DNA of 64,000 bases, taken from contig CM106586.1 in NCBI GenBank assembly GCA_048013815.1, forward strand, positions 19,034,001 to 19,098,000, read 5' to 3'. A program made the translations under genes and the position numbers. Below are positions 48,466-61,537 of the stretch, piece after piece. Source of the DNA: Setoptus koraiensis. Its lineage: Eukaryota; Arthropoda. The notes below the pieces were generated by a model, which saw only the letters and a program-made list of their open reading frames with translations, was not told where the DNA came from and did not search any database. Numbering within the stretch: position 1 is the stretch's first letter; every line of letters begins with the position of its first letter.

Positions 48466-49618
48466 CAAGCAACAATAATAACAATCAATGCTCGCATTTT
48501 ACATTCACTTGTCGCTCGTGTCTCGTTACGTAATACATATATCCCCCTCCATATATCACACCGTGTCTTGCTGCATCCGCTCAGCACTTGCAGACACAAT
48601 ATCAGCTTGCGATGACTTGTGTCATTGTGAGCTCGCCAACTACGTACTGTTGTAACTGCGCCATCGACTCATTGGCACTGACAAGAATGACTCATCAGTG
48701 AGTTCAGGTAACAGTGGCCAGATTTTGCTGAATTCTGTCGCATTTTGCCACGTTGCACAGCGAATTGAGACAGACACTGGCTAGATATGGAACGATTCAT
48801 CTGACTCCATCTAACGCTGCTAGATGATAACTGCTAATTAACGCCAGAGAGTGCAGCGTTGGCCGGCTCTCATTTGTCGGACATCCGACTCGCCAATATC
48901 TCGTCTATCTATTTCGTGCTGCGAACACGAGCAACGTCGGATAACGTGCGATAACGTTCTCGACGGTGCCATTCGAATGATAGCGCGGCACCCAAAGAAG
49001 CGATCGCGGCCACAATCAATCAAATGCTCGGCGCTAACATCATTTACTGGCCAATCTTGTCGTTTACCCCCTTGCGCTGACCAGCGATTCGAGCAGTTTA
49101 ACACGAACACATCATTAGCCGTAATCCTGTGAACGACACACACACACTCGAATATTGCCCCCCCCCCCTGTGCTGGTCGACAATTGGCCCTCTCTCGGCA
49201 ACCATTTACTATCCGCCTACGCATGACTATTTGAGCGCTGTTTTGGTGCCCGTGCTCGCGCAAGATATTGTTGTTGCTGTTGTTGTTGTTGTTGTATAGT
49301 GTGTGTCGTTTAACAACAGCAACAACAACAAATGGGCCACTTCATTAGCATGGCGCATTCATTAAGCAAGGCACACACACAAGCACACATTACATAATAA
49401 TACGTAACATATCAAAATGGGGCATTTTTGGTTTGTTGGGCGCCGCTGAGGTGGCGAGTGGCGCCTGATGATGGGCATCACTGGATAAGCTGCAAAAATT
49501 GTTTGTGCTCGCTTGCACGAGCTCGATGATGAAGCTCGCGCTCCATTTCAGGTGAGCAGCGCCCGATTATGTAAATCCTGCTGTCGTGTCAACAACCAAC
49601 AGTCTGCCGCATCTCACA

Positions 49619-49649
49619 TCGGATGAGCAATCGCAATTGTCTCATCCGA
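49619..49649. repeat. Perfect hairpin, 9-bp arms, 13-nt loop
   Basis: TCGGATGAG at 49619-49627 pairs with CTCATCCGA at 49641-49649. Confidence 0.9.
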
Positions 49650-49911
49650 CGAGCCAATACATGCAAGTGGCACCCGTACAGATTTACACATACACACAGA
49701 TACATTTATGGCTGGCAGTAGGTGTATCACGGGGTGCACCAGTGGGTGCAGTTGCACGTGTAGCGGCCACGGCGATGGTGATTAAGTGAACAGATAAATA
49801 ATAAAATGGCCGCTCCAATCAACAGAGTCTGTCAATGTCGTCTGCGTGCCTTGGGCTCATCACGATGGCGCACCAATCGAGTTTGCCAATTGACTCAAGT
49901 TGGCCTGTTTC

Positions 49912-49985
49912 GGTTGTTGTTGCTCGGTTGTTTGGTTGTTGTTGCTCGGTTGTTTGGTTGTTGTTGCTCGGTTGTTTGGTTGTTG
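49912..49985. repeat. 22-bp tandem repeat, about three copies
   Basis: The unit contains GTTGTTGTTGCTCGGTTGTT followed by TG. It lies in a longer T/G-rich stretch that continues with degenerate GTTG words to about 50040. Confidence 0.85.
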
Positions 49986-50940
49986 CGGCTGCTGTGGTTG
50001 TTGTGGTTGTTTGGTTGTTGGGGTTGCTCGGGTTGCTGTGGCTGGCGTGGCGGTGGCTGCGAAGAGGCACAATTATCTCACGAGTCGCCCCATCACGAGT
50101 ACTTGTGTCAGCCAATTAAGCTATTGGCTGGCAATCATTATACTGCTGCCGCTGCTGCTCTATTGTTGTGCTCGTATCAATGCCAGCCATGACAATGAGC
50201 CGCTGCCGTAGCTGTAATTGACATGGCTCCCCCATCAGACAATTGGACAGTTTGTTAGCGACGCCGCTAGGTGAGCCCTTGACGCAAACATCCCATCACC
50301 AGTTCAATTGGCTAGTGCTGACCTATTGTTGTTGCTGCTAGTGGCACCATGACAAACAGCTGACTGTTTGTTTGCTAACAACGGTGCCTCAACGGTAGGC
50401 CGTCTCGAAAGCACGTGGCACGACAGCAGCACCAATTGAGGCGCAACAAAGACGCACGTGCCTGTCATAAGTGTGCAAACGTATGGTGTGTCAACCAATG
50501 CGCGTGTATGTGAGTGTTAGTGCGTTTTATTGTGTGTGCAACGGCGCCACATCTACATACAATGATACTGTTACATAATGCTGACCCATTGTTCATATGC
50601 CACAACATAGTGCCGTTGCGCAATGACACCTAACTCTTAGTTGCTAATTTGAGTGGCGACACCGATGCTTTCATCGGCATTGGGGCGCCCGACGAAACTG
50701 CTCGGTATTGGCGTGCGCATACTGTGCGCATATCGTGCCAATCACAATATCGTTATATAACGACGAGCATAATTATTGTGACAACAAATTACAATTATTG
50801 TCGCATCGCTCACTCGGTCAATTGGCACAGTTGCCGATTGGCACAGTTGTTACCGGGTTGCTGTTACAATTGTTGCACACACGCACACAGGTCTCAAACC
50901 TGAGGTTTGCAAAGTTTTTCCGTTGCAAATATTGGTTGCA

Positions 50941-51030
50941 CACCGGAAACGGGACACTGGCACCGGAAACGGGACACTGGCACCGGAAACGGGACACTGG
51001 CACCGGAAACGGGACACTGGCACCGGAAAC
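50941..51030. repeat. 20-bp tandem repeat, 4.5 copies
   Basis: Four identical copies of CACCGGAAACGGGACACTGG (50941-51020) and half of a fifth. The copies show no differences, so the expansion is recent or is kept uniform. Because 20 is not a multiple of three, all frames are open, which explains the overlapping open frames here. Confidence 0.97.
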
Positions 51031-51631
51031 TGGGCCAGTTTCTTGCGTTTCAGCGTGTGCCCAGCGGACAGCTTTGTTTTTGGTCAGTCTGGCCGGTGTG
51101 TTTGAGGGTAAAAGCAGCCATAACTCACCGATAACTCGCACAACTGACAGCGCGCGCTCGTCTGACAGTGGCCGGCACCTGAGGCTAGGCGCGCCCCGCG
51201 GCACTTGCATCAACTCAACTTTAATCATGCTCGCAGTTGTTGCAAAAACACTGCCAAAGTACATGAGCGAACCGCCATCAAGCCAGCGCACCAACTAGCT
51301 CTGGGCTATATATAGATATATTATAATATATATATATGTATAAATATATAATATATCCATATAAATTGTCGGTGCAGCCTGGCAGCAGCTTGCATTTTGA
51401 CCGGCGCGCTAGCCGGCCCCGTCATGGTCGTGATGCGGCCAACACCGTCTGACCCGTGGCAAATTCTTGGACCGACCAGAGTCAGGCAAGCGATGATGCG
51501 ATTTACAAGTTGCAAGTTGCTCTCAAGCGACCTGATGCGACCCGGCCTCGATGCGGGCCCCTGGTGGACGAAATAAATAACTGACTGTCACATATGATGT
51601 AATAATCTGTGATGGACCAGACTATCACCTG

Positions 51632-51664
51632 GTCACCGTTGGCTCACCGACAGCCAACGGTGAC
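51632..51664. repeat. Perfect hairpin, 13-bp arms, 7-nt loop
   Basis: GTCACCGTTGGCT at 51632-51644 pairs with AGCCAACGGTGAC at 51652-51664. Confidence 0.95.
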
Positions 51665-51765
51665 AGCAGCGCAGAGCTTCATCGACTGAAACATCGTTAG
51701 ATAGGCCGGTCACGTTTATATTGGTCTTAACAATTGACTATTCAGTGGTAGCCCGTGGCCAGTTT

Positions 51766-51789
51766 GACGCTGTCACATATGACAGCGTC
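51766..51789. repeat. Perfect hairpin, 10-bp arms, 4-nt loop
   Basis: GACGCTGTCA at 51766-51775 pairs with TGACAGCGTC at 51780-51789. Confidence 0.95.
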
Positions 51790-53862
51790 ACAAGACACAG
51801 ATGACGGCAAGACAGCTCACACATTTTGTCAGTGTGGCGACATCCACCAAATAACCATGGGAGGTGACACGCGTCCACCTCCTATGGACGCCAACGTCAG
51901 ACAATTGACCGAATGGGGACCATTTTTGGCCCCATTGGCTCAAGATTGAAACATGGGCTCCTCAAAAGACGACACAACCTCGCTCATCTTGCTTGTGAAA
52001 TCGGAGATAGATATCTGCTACCAAAACATTCGTCCGAGAATCGCGTGTCAAACCGATAGATCTTGCGTCTCTCCGATAGATGGATACAATACGAGATAAA
52101 AGTCACACAGGTGAATAACAAGCAGCATCTCTGGGCAGCAGGCGCTACGAAAAGAAATCCATATATCTACCCATGGCAGCGACCTCTGACAAGTAGTTTC
52201 AATCCGAAACAATTCACAACAGGTTCGGGTCTGAGCTTAACTAGTGTGAGCGGTCAGGGTATGCATTTACGACGGGTATAATAACAAGTTGTGTGCAGAT
52301 TGAGAACGTGTGGCTGAATTGGCAGAGCAGCGCTATTCATGGAATCTCTGACACGAAATTTTTGCATCTCAGCAACCGGAAGTTTAGGAATACGAATTTC
52401 GTGACAGATGGTGTCAAGTTGCACCACGATCAGCCTTGACAAGGTAAACCTCATTCCTGATGACGCCCATTCCAACGTGAGTCTGGTCTATCTGAATTAC
52501 CCTGTTTCTGCGTAGCAAGAAAAGGTATATCGAAAGCCCGGAAAACAAATACTTTCTGCAGTAATCAGATTTATTTTGTTTGGTTAGTTGGTTGGTTTGG
52601 CTATGTCATACCAAGTCGGTTTACATATGCAAAAACAAAGAAATCATGAATTTTGACCTCTACTTTGATCGTGTATTTCATATATTTTTGACCTAAACGT
52701 GTGAATATGCTACGGAATCAATCAGAATAGGCCTTCAAAGGCATTCTGCCAACCGAGCAACCAACTAATCAACCAAAATGTATATTTGTACACATATATG
52801 ATGATGAAAAATTTTCGTAAAAATTAAAATGAATGATACAATGGTCTATAGTCTGTCTATGCTGAGGACGATTCTTTTTGGCCATTCAGAGTTGCGAAAT
52901 TAGAATGAAAAAAAAAACTGGAAAATCGGATTTTTTTCCTCATTTTCCGGAGCAGCACGAGCGATATCGTTTTCACCTTTGTTATCAGTATCTCCTATTC
53001 AAGGCAGAATGTGTGTGCAAGAAATCCGGAAGAAATTACTACATTTTATTAGATTACTTTGGCGCTATCTTAGCGAGCAATTATCGCCAATTTTTTTTGC
53101 ATTGATACTATCGATTTGATAGCACGGAGGGCGCCGAGACCAACTGGAACCGTCATTCAAGTCATTGACTCATGCGAAGCCCATATTTAGTCGAGATGAG
53201 CCATAGATGATTTTGCATCCATCTGACAAAACGTTCAACAGAGTCCAATTTGTCAATGGTCTGGCATCTCTCGACAAGCTTTCAGTTCTCGCAAGACGCT
53301 GCCGCCAATGTGAATTGCACCACAACGACATCTAAAAGTGGCCCGTGATAAATCCACCTGAAACGTCTCTGAATTCTTTGTCAGACGGTCGGTTATTCTT
53401 GCGAATTGAATCTAGTCTAGCATTGAATAGACAGAGATGAGTCATCGCGGCGGCGGCCTACCAAAACACGGCATCTATCTGCTTCGGCAGCATGTTATGT
53501 AATGTTGTGTTGTTGCCGTTGCTGTTATTGTTGTTGCTGCGGCCGCTGCCGGTGCTGTTGTTGTTGTTGTTGCTGCTGCCAGTGCTGTTGTTGTTGTTGT
53601 TGGCGGGCAATGGTACAGGCTGCCAATGCCACTGGCACAACAGCCATCAATTGCGTAAGTGTGTGTGTGTTGGATTTGTAAAGCTTGTTGTCGTTGGTTG
53701 TGCGTCACTGCGCTTCGGGGCGATTCGCGAGCGCTGCCAATCGAAGCCGATCGTAGGTGGGCTCATTGATTGCAGCAGTGGCGCAGTTTAAGCCAACGGT
53801 AACAGCATCACAGCACTGCCAGCATAACTGCATAATTGGTTCGGTCGGGCCCTCTGGGGCCC

Positions 53863-53904
53863 CACGAGAAACTGCCTGCCTAACACGGCTGGCAGTTTCT
53901 CGTG
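53863..53904. repeat. Perfect hairpin, 14-bp arms, 14-nt loop
   Basis: CACGAGAAACTGCC at 53863-53876 pairs with GGCAGTTTCTCGTG at 53891-53904. Confidence 0.95.
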
Positions 53905-54771
53905 TAGCGCACACTGGTTGCGCTGCAGATGCGATTCTTTGTTATCCGCTTCGTGAATTTGTGCGCGCCAGACCACAATTGCATGCTATACAAATACACG
54001 CCCCCATTTGGGCCTCACCAATGCACCGTCGGCTAACATGGTCGGCCGGCACGGTCGTTAGGAGCGAGCTGAGCAAAGTGATGCAAAACAAGCATAAATG
54101 GCCACCAATTGATGGTTGCGTCATCATGCTAGTAAATAATCTAGCGCGAGGTGTCGCTTTATTTCGTTTCGTGTGACCCTCTCTCTCTCTCCCTCTCTCG
54201 CTGTCTCTCTCATGTGGAGCTATATTCAATTATTACCATTATTATTCATACACACACACACACGCACAATCGATCATGAGAATGGGGCCGATGAAGCGGG
54301 CGACAAATAAAACGGCAAACAATAACACGCCAGCAAATGTGCAAAGCAAACAAACCCGCTGGCAGGTTGTTGTTGTTTTTGCGGCTGTTGCATGACAAGT
54401 GCCAACAGCCGCACATATTTTATATTGCTCATGCCGTGACAATTGAAACGCACGTCGCCGGCCCCAATTCGGCCTCTCACTTTTTCCCTCGGCCGGTCGT
54501 TATGTCGTGTATTTGTCGTTGTTTGTTTGTTTGCTCGCTGGCTGGTTAGTTTGTTGAACGCGCGCCTGTCAGATTGCGTCACATTCATGGCTTCATCAGG
54601 GCCGCCGCCGCCGCCGCAAACCAGCAATGGCGCTGTGGGGCCCTCGTTTGTGGGGCCCCTCGGTGGCGGGGCCCCTTGTTTGTCGGGCCCGAATGGTGGG
54701 CCTGATACGAAGCGATATCGGCCGGCCGGGCGACAGTCTGCGTTGTCAACACGAGCCCCAATCTGTCAGCC

Positions 54772-54803
54772 CCCCAGCAGTCCCATGCACGGGACTGCTG
54801 GGG
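54772..54803. repeat. Perfect hairpin, 13-bp arms, 6-nt loop
   Basis: CCCCAGCAGTCCC at 54772-54784 pairs with GGGACTGCTGGGG at 54791-54803. Confidence 0.95.
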
Positions 54804-54931
54804 ACCCCGCCGAGGCCTCTAAAAGTGCTCACTTGGCGGTCGCATGCAAATCGTAAAGAATTTTCATCTACAATTGTCATGTTCGCTTTAAACGCAGCCG
54901 CCCGTCCGGCGAATTTCCACAACCTCATTCA

Positions 54932-54960
54932 TTTGAATCATTCAACTTGAATGATTCAAA
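54932..54960. repeat. Perfect hairpin, 13-bp arms, 3-nt loop
   Basis: TTTGAATCATTCA at 54932-54944 pairs with TGAATGATTCAAA at 54948-54960. Confidence 0.95.
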
Positions 54961-55026
54961 GGCTTCGGCGGCGAATGGGCCCAGCGAGCTGCAGCGGCCC
55001 ACACGGCCCTGAGCGCGTTCATATGC

Positions 55027-55050
55027 GCGATATTCACACGTGAATATCGC
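55027..55050. repeat. Perfect hairpin, 11-bp arms, 2-nt loop
   Basis: GCGATATTCAC at 55027-55037 pairs with GTGAATATCGC at 55040-55050. Confidence 0.95.
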
Positions 55051-56831
55051 ACGACTGGGGCACCATTTCGCTCGTGTGCGCGCCATATGGCGTTGCGTGA
55101 ACAATCACGAGCATCCGCCCACTCACAAAATGACCAAAAATGATGTATTGATCAATCTCAAGTTGATCATAATCATAATCATTGGCTTCACGTCGGCACC
55201 TAGCGGCGCATCTTTTCGCGCCGGCATTAACTGGCCGCGGACTGGCACTGCCAAGCGCAGTTTATAAGCCCGCTGGGTGTGTGTGTGTGCAAACCAGCAA
55301 ATCAGTAACAGGATATGGCGGCGAGGGCATTGAGGGGCCCGAAGAACGAATGAGCGAATGAACGAAGAACGAATCAGCGAATGAGCGACGAGCGAATGAG
55401 GGGCCCCTATGAGTTCTTGATTGGCTGTACATATAGGTGGCGGTGGTATCGTGTGCGGCTGGCGGACGGGCAAATCGGTGGGCGCAGCCGCTCAATCGAG
55501 CAAGAGCAAACGTTGGATCGTGTTTATTGTTCGCTCCATTGAGCAGTAATCAATCGGCACAGTGAGCCGCTGGCGGCTTGCTCGCTAATTGGGCCCCAGC
55601 AGCAAGTGTGCGCCGGATAATCAGGCTGCACACGCAGTCGGTTTAAATAAGTTGTCCAGGCTGCCGACAACGTGCAGCGAGTAGCGATTGGCGCAGACCG
55701 TTATGTCTTGTTTTAGCCGAGCGAGCGGGGGCCAACATGATCCACTAATGATGCTAATTAAGCACTGCGCCAGTGATAGCGGCGGACGCTCAATGATGCC
55801 GGCCCGCCGCCGTCGCCGCCGCCGCACGGACACTGGATGTCGGCCGGCTGGCACGTATCTGGGACGAGTGCGTATTGCGAAACGTGCCGGGCCGGCGATA
55901 TTGCCAATCGGGTCGCTGATCCAGTTTGGGTGCGCGGACAAGTGCCAGCGATCCGTAGTTGGCGCTATCGCGCGTGGGGCCCCAACTTGTGCTATCCGAC
56001 AATTTGCAGCTCGGCGCTGCCGGCACAAACGCTCGCAGAGCGACAAACTAAAAATAATAGTCTCTGTCTGGCCGTTTGAGTAGCGGGCAAATTATGAATA
56101 ATTCATGCATATGCATTGTTTGCACGGCACACAGCAACATTCGGGGACAGTGTCAGTGGTTGTTGGGCGCAATCGTTCAATTATTATCATTTTGCCAGCC
56201 CCTGACTCTTTGGCAGCAGCAACAACAATTGATGATATAGACGTGCAATTGAGTGTTTGTATGATTGGTTGCCAACGAGATGTGTGAGGGCCGCCGTTGC
56301 AGTCGCGTTCTCTCGTGGTCGCGCCATGATTAGAATAGATCGGCGGGCCCCAATTGGAATAGTTTATAAGTGCGCGCCAGCAACAACATGCACCCACGAT
56401 ATCGACTACTCTGTCTGTCGTAATATTGCGTCATTGTTGTGCGCACTATAAACACTTATAAACTATTATTATTTTTTTTTCATATTTGCGTGCTATATTT
56501 GGCCCCCGTCATTGGCCCATGTATTGCTATTATTCACGATATTCGCCGCGTATGCTGCCGATATTCAAATTGGCCATTGAGGGGCCGCTCGAAAAATTGC
56601 TGCTGCTGCTTCTGCCATGTTTGGCGTGTCTGGGCGACGTTGTTCGTGTACTACTCAGAGAGAATACGCGCACCCGTGTGTACGTCAGCGATACAGTTAA
56701 TTTGGGGCCCACTGTCTGGAAATAACTGGCTCATTGTGGCGAGCACGACACTTGTAAAGTTCACTTGAGCCCGAGCAAGCAATACACGATAATAACGATA
56801 GCCGCGGATCACCGGCCCGACAGCCATGGAT

Positions 56832-56890
56832 CGCCGGCTCGATACCATTGATGCGTCGGCCCGATACCACCGATGCGTCGGCCCGGTGCC
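56832..56890. repeat. ~26-bp tandem repeat, about 2.5 copies
   Basis: The unit carries CGATACCA...GATGCGTCGGCCC and recurs with a few changes. Confidence 0.75.
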
Positions 56891-58641
56891 ATCGATGCCA
56901 GCGTCGGCCAGTGATTATATTGTATTATTATTATTATTATTACTACTGTTATCATTATTATTGTGGCCCGAAATACCTAGCGGCTCGTTGCTGGCGGTTG
57001 CGCGCTTTGGCCGCTTGCCCGTGCTCGCGACGGGCCCCAAAGCGATGGGGCCCCTTACGAAACTGGCGCGCCAGACAGCTGGCCGCACACTCTGTCTGCC
57101 AGTTGGGATCCTTTCGAGAACTTTGCTCGCTAACAACTTGCCAGTGAGTGGCCGAGAAATTCAGCAGTCGGTCAGTGGGCATGCATTGGCAACATTTACT
57201 CAAATAGGGGCTGGCTATATCTTAATTGAATGTACGTCCACTTTATTCACTTTATTCTTGTTACGTAACTTGTTATCCGCAACACACACACACACGCAAT
57301 CTGTTTATGTTTGAGTGTGTGTCAGTCTATTATTAGGTTAGTTAGCTGGCAACAGCGCCACCAGTACCACTATCATTTCCGGCGCCCACAAGCAAGCGTC
57401 GCGCCAACGGCTCAAGTTGGCCCGCTCAAGGCTAATGGTGGTCAGCTGAGCCAGAGGACCGATCATTAGGAGTAATGTTATTCCAGTTGTTGGAGCACGT
57501 GGACGGCCGACAAGAAGCCAGTCAGTTATTGTCGCTGTTGCTGCTGTTGTTGTTGTGTAATCCACTTATCTTGAGCACGGCCCGGTAATGGTGCGCGTGC
57601 CCCATTAGTATTGGGGTCGGCCGGTCAGCTTGGCCGCTTTGGGGCCCGGCTGCCGAGCAGAAGAGTCTAGTGATGTAAACAAAACTAACTATGTAAAGTT
57701 TAAGTTGTTTGCCGATGTGTCAAATGAGTCGCTTAGGCGACTTGTCTCCAATGCAACGACGGCAACCAACAGTTGCGTCGGATAAAACATGCAGCGCCCA
57801 GATATGACTGCTCTCATATTAATACGCAAAATGCAAATGGCGCTCGTGTGACACAATTGAATAACGATAACAACCAACGTGATATGATTCGCATGCAGCC
57901 GACGACAATTTAATGATCATAACGACGGTATAAATACGAATAATAATAACACAGCCCGATGATGTAATAACGACGGGCCAAAATGATACATGCGAGTCTT
58001 AATGGCGGCTTAATCGTCGGTTTGATATATCGCTGCTTCACTTAACATGTTGGTGGGTGTTTGGAACCCGCTCAGTTGTTAGCCAATACAGATAATATCG
58101 TCGTCAATTTGTCACGACCAATTGCTCTCACACATGGCCAGATCTCGATGGCAGAGATCTCAGCTATAGAGGTCGCAGTCGCAGAGACCTCAGTTGGCAC
58201 AAATTGCCAAATGAGATCGCTATCTTGCTGCACCCCACAATGTGAGGCGCACAATCTAGTTGCAGTATAGCACCAGTATATAACAAATTATAGCGAGCGT
58301 CATGACATGATTAAGCCGCCGGCTCGGCGTCGCCCAATTTGGATGTGGGCCCCACATGCGCCTGCCAGTTGATGGCCGTTTGATCGGCCACTTGGTCGGG
58401 CGCACTCAATTGCCAATTGCCCCAGGTAGCCCGCAACGGTAATTTGGGTGGCTCGAGAGTCCAATCAAGACAAAACAAGGCACACACTCACACACTGTAA
58501 ATATCACTGACGCAAGTTGGCTGCGAGTTGCAACAAATCAGAACCGGCCACCGAGAGGCACATTTCAAATTTAACTTCCTTATTCTTTTTAAATCCAGGC
58601 CAAATTGCACACAATTCCAGTCTAGGGGGCGCACACAATTT

Positions 58642-58680
58642 GCCAGTAACCAGCCAGTAACTAGCCAGTAACCAGCCAGT
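58642..58680. repeat. 11-bp tandem repeat, 3.5 copies
   Basis: Unit GCCAGTAACCA (one copy ends CTA). Confidence 0.9.
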
Positions 58681-59495
58681 GGGGACACAATAGATATCCC
58701 ACTGCTAATGACAGATGATCGCCTCTGGCGTGCCCGTCAAACCCGCTGTAGCTGGCAACCGCCCGGTGCCCAACTTCGATTTAAGCCTCGATCCGACTCA
58801 ATTATCCGGCGTGGGGGGAGGCGACACGATTTCTCTTTTGTTGCGGCACCAGCCCCGACCAATTCAACGGCACTGGATCCTCAAGTGCCTCCATCCAACT
58901 TGGGGGATCCAAGTTTAAAGCGCCCCCCCCCTGTTTAAGTTCAACCAGGCCATTGTAATGATTGTTCCTTTTTATCAAGAGATTTCCATCTCTTTTCACA
59001 AAAGCGGATTTAGCGCTTCGCTCGTCGGGCTAAACTGGCGACTTGGTATTTGAATTTTAGCAAGCCGAAAACGGGGTGCCCCTGTTTGCAGCGAAAATGA
59101 AATCTGTCTTTATGCGTCACAGATTAAACACAAAACAACGAAATCATTGCAACAGCTACTGCAAATATCACTCTCTTGTTGCGGCCCCATACAAACAATG
59201 AACCCACGAAAACATTTAACGACATATTGTTTTTGCCGGTCGTATCTATAAGCGGAAGCGGTGTAATTAGCGAGCACTATTGTTTATCCAATAGCTTAGG
59301 CTGGTTTCGTTGATCCTGGCGACCGGTTTATTTAATCGCAATCACCGAAAAGACGACGCAAACCCATTGTGGGTGCCCGCTTGAGCTTTAAAATGCCCAA
59401 GATACAACAACGAAAACACCAGCTATGCGCCTAGCTGACTTATACACAAGCAGCAGCTACCTTTTTGTAGCCTCACAAAGAGGCGAGTCTCGCCC

Positions 59496-59571
59496 GGGGC
59501 CCACTGTGTCTGCGTTAATACGAGTGTGGGGCCCACTGCGTTTGTGCTTATACGAGTGTGGGGCCAACTGG
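59496..59571. repeat. 32-bp tandem repeat with GGGGCCCACTG core
   Basis: Two full copies (59496-59527 and 59528-59559), each starting GGGGCCCACTG and ending ATACGAGTGT, then the start of a third. The copies differ at a few bases. Confidence 0.9.
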
Positions 59572-59697
59572 AGCGTCATCGCGGCGCGGCGGCGGCGGGC
59601 CGCCCAATTGAATGCAGCGGCGCACCTCGGGCAAGCGCGCCACCAAGTTGCCCGTCAGACAGACCTGTAAGTTGAATGGATGGCGGAACAAGTCCTT

Positions 59698-59715
59698 CGG
59701 GAGGCCGGCCTCCCG
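59698..59715. repeat. Perfect 18-bp palindrome
   Basis: CGGGAGGCCGGCCTCCCG, no loop. Confidence 0.95.
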
Positions 59716-60482
59716 GTGCAACTATCATTAGCATAATAATGATTATCATTTGCATATATTGACACGACAATCAATTTATTTATGTCGGTGCCAGCGATAG
59801 ACAGCGACAGCACACCGATTGCCACTTGATCAAAACGGCGCCTCCGTTTTGGGCCGTCGGCGCGGGGCCGCCAATTGAAATGGGCGACTAACTGGGCACG
59901 ATTCGCAACGGCACCGACACTTGGTCGCTCGTTGCTAACACCATTATAAACAGCATTAGGGGCACGACAACAATTGGCCAACGACATAATGACAATGACA
60001 CAATTCGTTACAGCCACTGGGCCCCAATGTGCGCGTCCCCAATTGAGACGATGCCGATATACGATTGTGATCGAATAACCGAAACGAATTTACGACGAAA
60101 ACGCGCCCACTAGTTTGTTGAATCGTTGGCGCCACCAGCGCCAGGCCGATGGACAAGCGAAAGGCTAGTTTTCAGTCCAGTCAAAAACTGGAAAGCCAGC
60201 AAATACTGTCCACCATTCGGCTGCAATCGTTTCAGCGATCCGATGTTTGGGTTTCTCTGGCAAGATTCTGTCCGTTCCAAGCCAGCCAGCTCGCTCTGAC
60301 AGAACAGTGGCTCCACCGAACAGAGGTATTCGCAATCTAAAATTGTCAGCCGGGGCTGCCGCTACCCATCAGTGTGTGACGCAGAGAGCAGCCGTTGGAG
60401 TTGTTGCAGGGGCCGGCCTCAAGGCGACCCTTTGAATTGCCACTGAACCATTTAAACCAATTTTCTATTTGGCTTGTCTGCT

Positions 60483-60512
60483 GGCTTGAATGTCTGGCCT
60501 GACATTCAAGCC
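60483..60512. repeat. Perfect hairpin, 12-bp arms, 6-nt loop
   Basis: GGCTTGAATGTC at 60483-60494 pairs with GACATTCAAGCC at 60501-60512. Confidence 0.95.
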
Positions 60513-61509
60513 GACAGCGAGACAAGCTCCAGCTATAACAAGATACAAATTCGATTTAAACGCCCGTCGGAATGCAATCGAAATTGCGACTTATCTAGTT
60601 GAAAGAACGCGGACACGACTCAAGAGTTGGCAAGTTGCGAGGCCCTCGAACGCCTCGGCGCTCGAAAACAAATCGAATCTAAATAGAAAAGTGGCAATTT
60701 TTTTGAAACGAGCCCCTCGTGTCGTCGCTAGCACGACAACATCGACAAATGGATCGCTTGCTCGAATTGAGTCTGCAAAAACTCATTCGCCACCAATATT
60801 ATACCGGCAATATATATATACATTTATTACAATGATGCGCACGATAATATGCCAATAGTTAGCCCCAGTTTATTCGCAAGTTTTCATGGCTGTCGCCCCG
60901 TTTGTTTGGGGCTATGATGAAACGATGCCACTGAATTGCAATGAATTGAAAATGAAGATTCTCGGAATACTCAAAAGTTTTGAGTTAGAGCACCCAAAAT
61001 ACCGGGCCGTTTCAGTTCGGTTTATGAGCCAAATCGTTATATACAATGTATAACTATTTGTATGGGATAAATAATTGGCGCCAACGATAATTGTGTCGTC
61101 TCGTCATTGGTGTGTGAGTTATTTGACGGCAACTACTACTGTTTGCCTGAAACAAGTGCCCACTTTGTTTTCGCAGCGGACACCACCTAGCGGATTTGTG
61201 GTGAACTGGCGATGGCGCTATGTGCCCCGTGCTGATTTGATTTTGCGCACATAGCGACTCTGGCGACTTGCGAGGACATTTGGGCTGGCGCGTTGCAAGC
61301 AACGGCATCAGTAGCTGGCTATTCGCAGTTTGACAAGCCACTGGCTGATATGTCTTTATAGGATCAGGGCAACCGCGAGCAACAAAACACAAGTGGCCTT
61401 GTAAACAACAACAGTTTATATATAGCGGACATTGTATAGCTTTGCGTTGGTTTTTCTGCAATAATAGTTGTGTAATTGTGGTTATTTTTGCCATTGTTTT
61501 CCATTCAAC

Positions 61510-61537
61510 GCACACACACACACACACACACACACAC
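61510..61537. repeat. (CA)n microsatellite
   Basis: CACACA run with no interruption, in noncoding DNA about 700 nt before the first ChAT coding exon. Confidence 0.9.

Noticed and set aside
49806-50211. Overlapping open frames rich in Cys, Leu and Val or in Asn, Thr and Gln
   Set aside because: They are by-products of a T/G-rich tandem repeat that is open in all frames.
50941-51030. CRISPR-like array
   Set aside because: The copies are head-to-tail with no spacers, and the genome is eukaryotic.
50708-51298. Long open frames on both strands
   Set aside because: Openness comes from the 20-bp repeat, which carries no stop in any frame; no start context or homology.
52568-52770. Small transposon with TTGGTTAG-type terminal repeats
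   Set aside because: The inverted ends are low-complexity CCAA/TTGG words that also occur elsewhere (8705-8745); no target duplication seen.
53458-53791. Poly-Leu or poly-Thr/Ala/Asn coding potential
   Set aside because: Simple GTT/GCT triplet repeats produce it; no conserved sequence around it.
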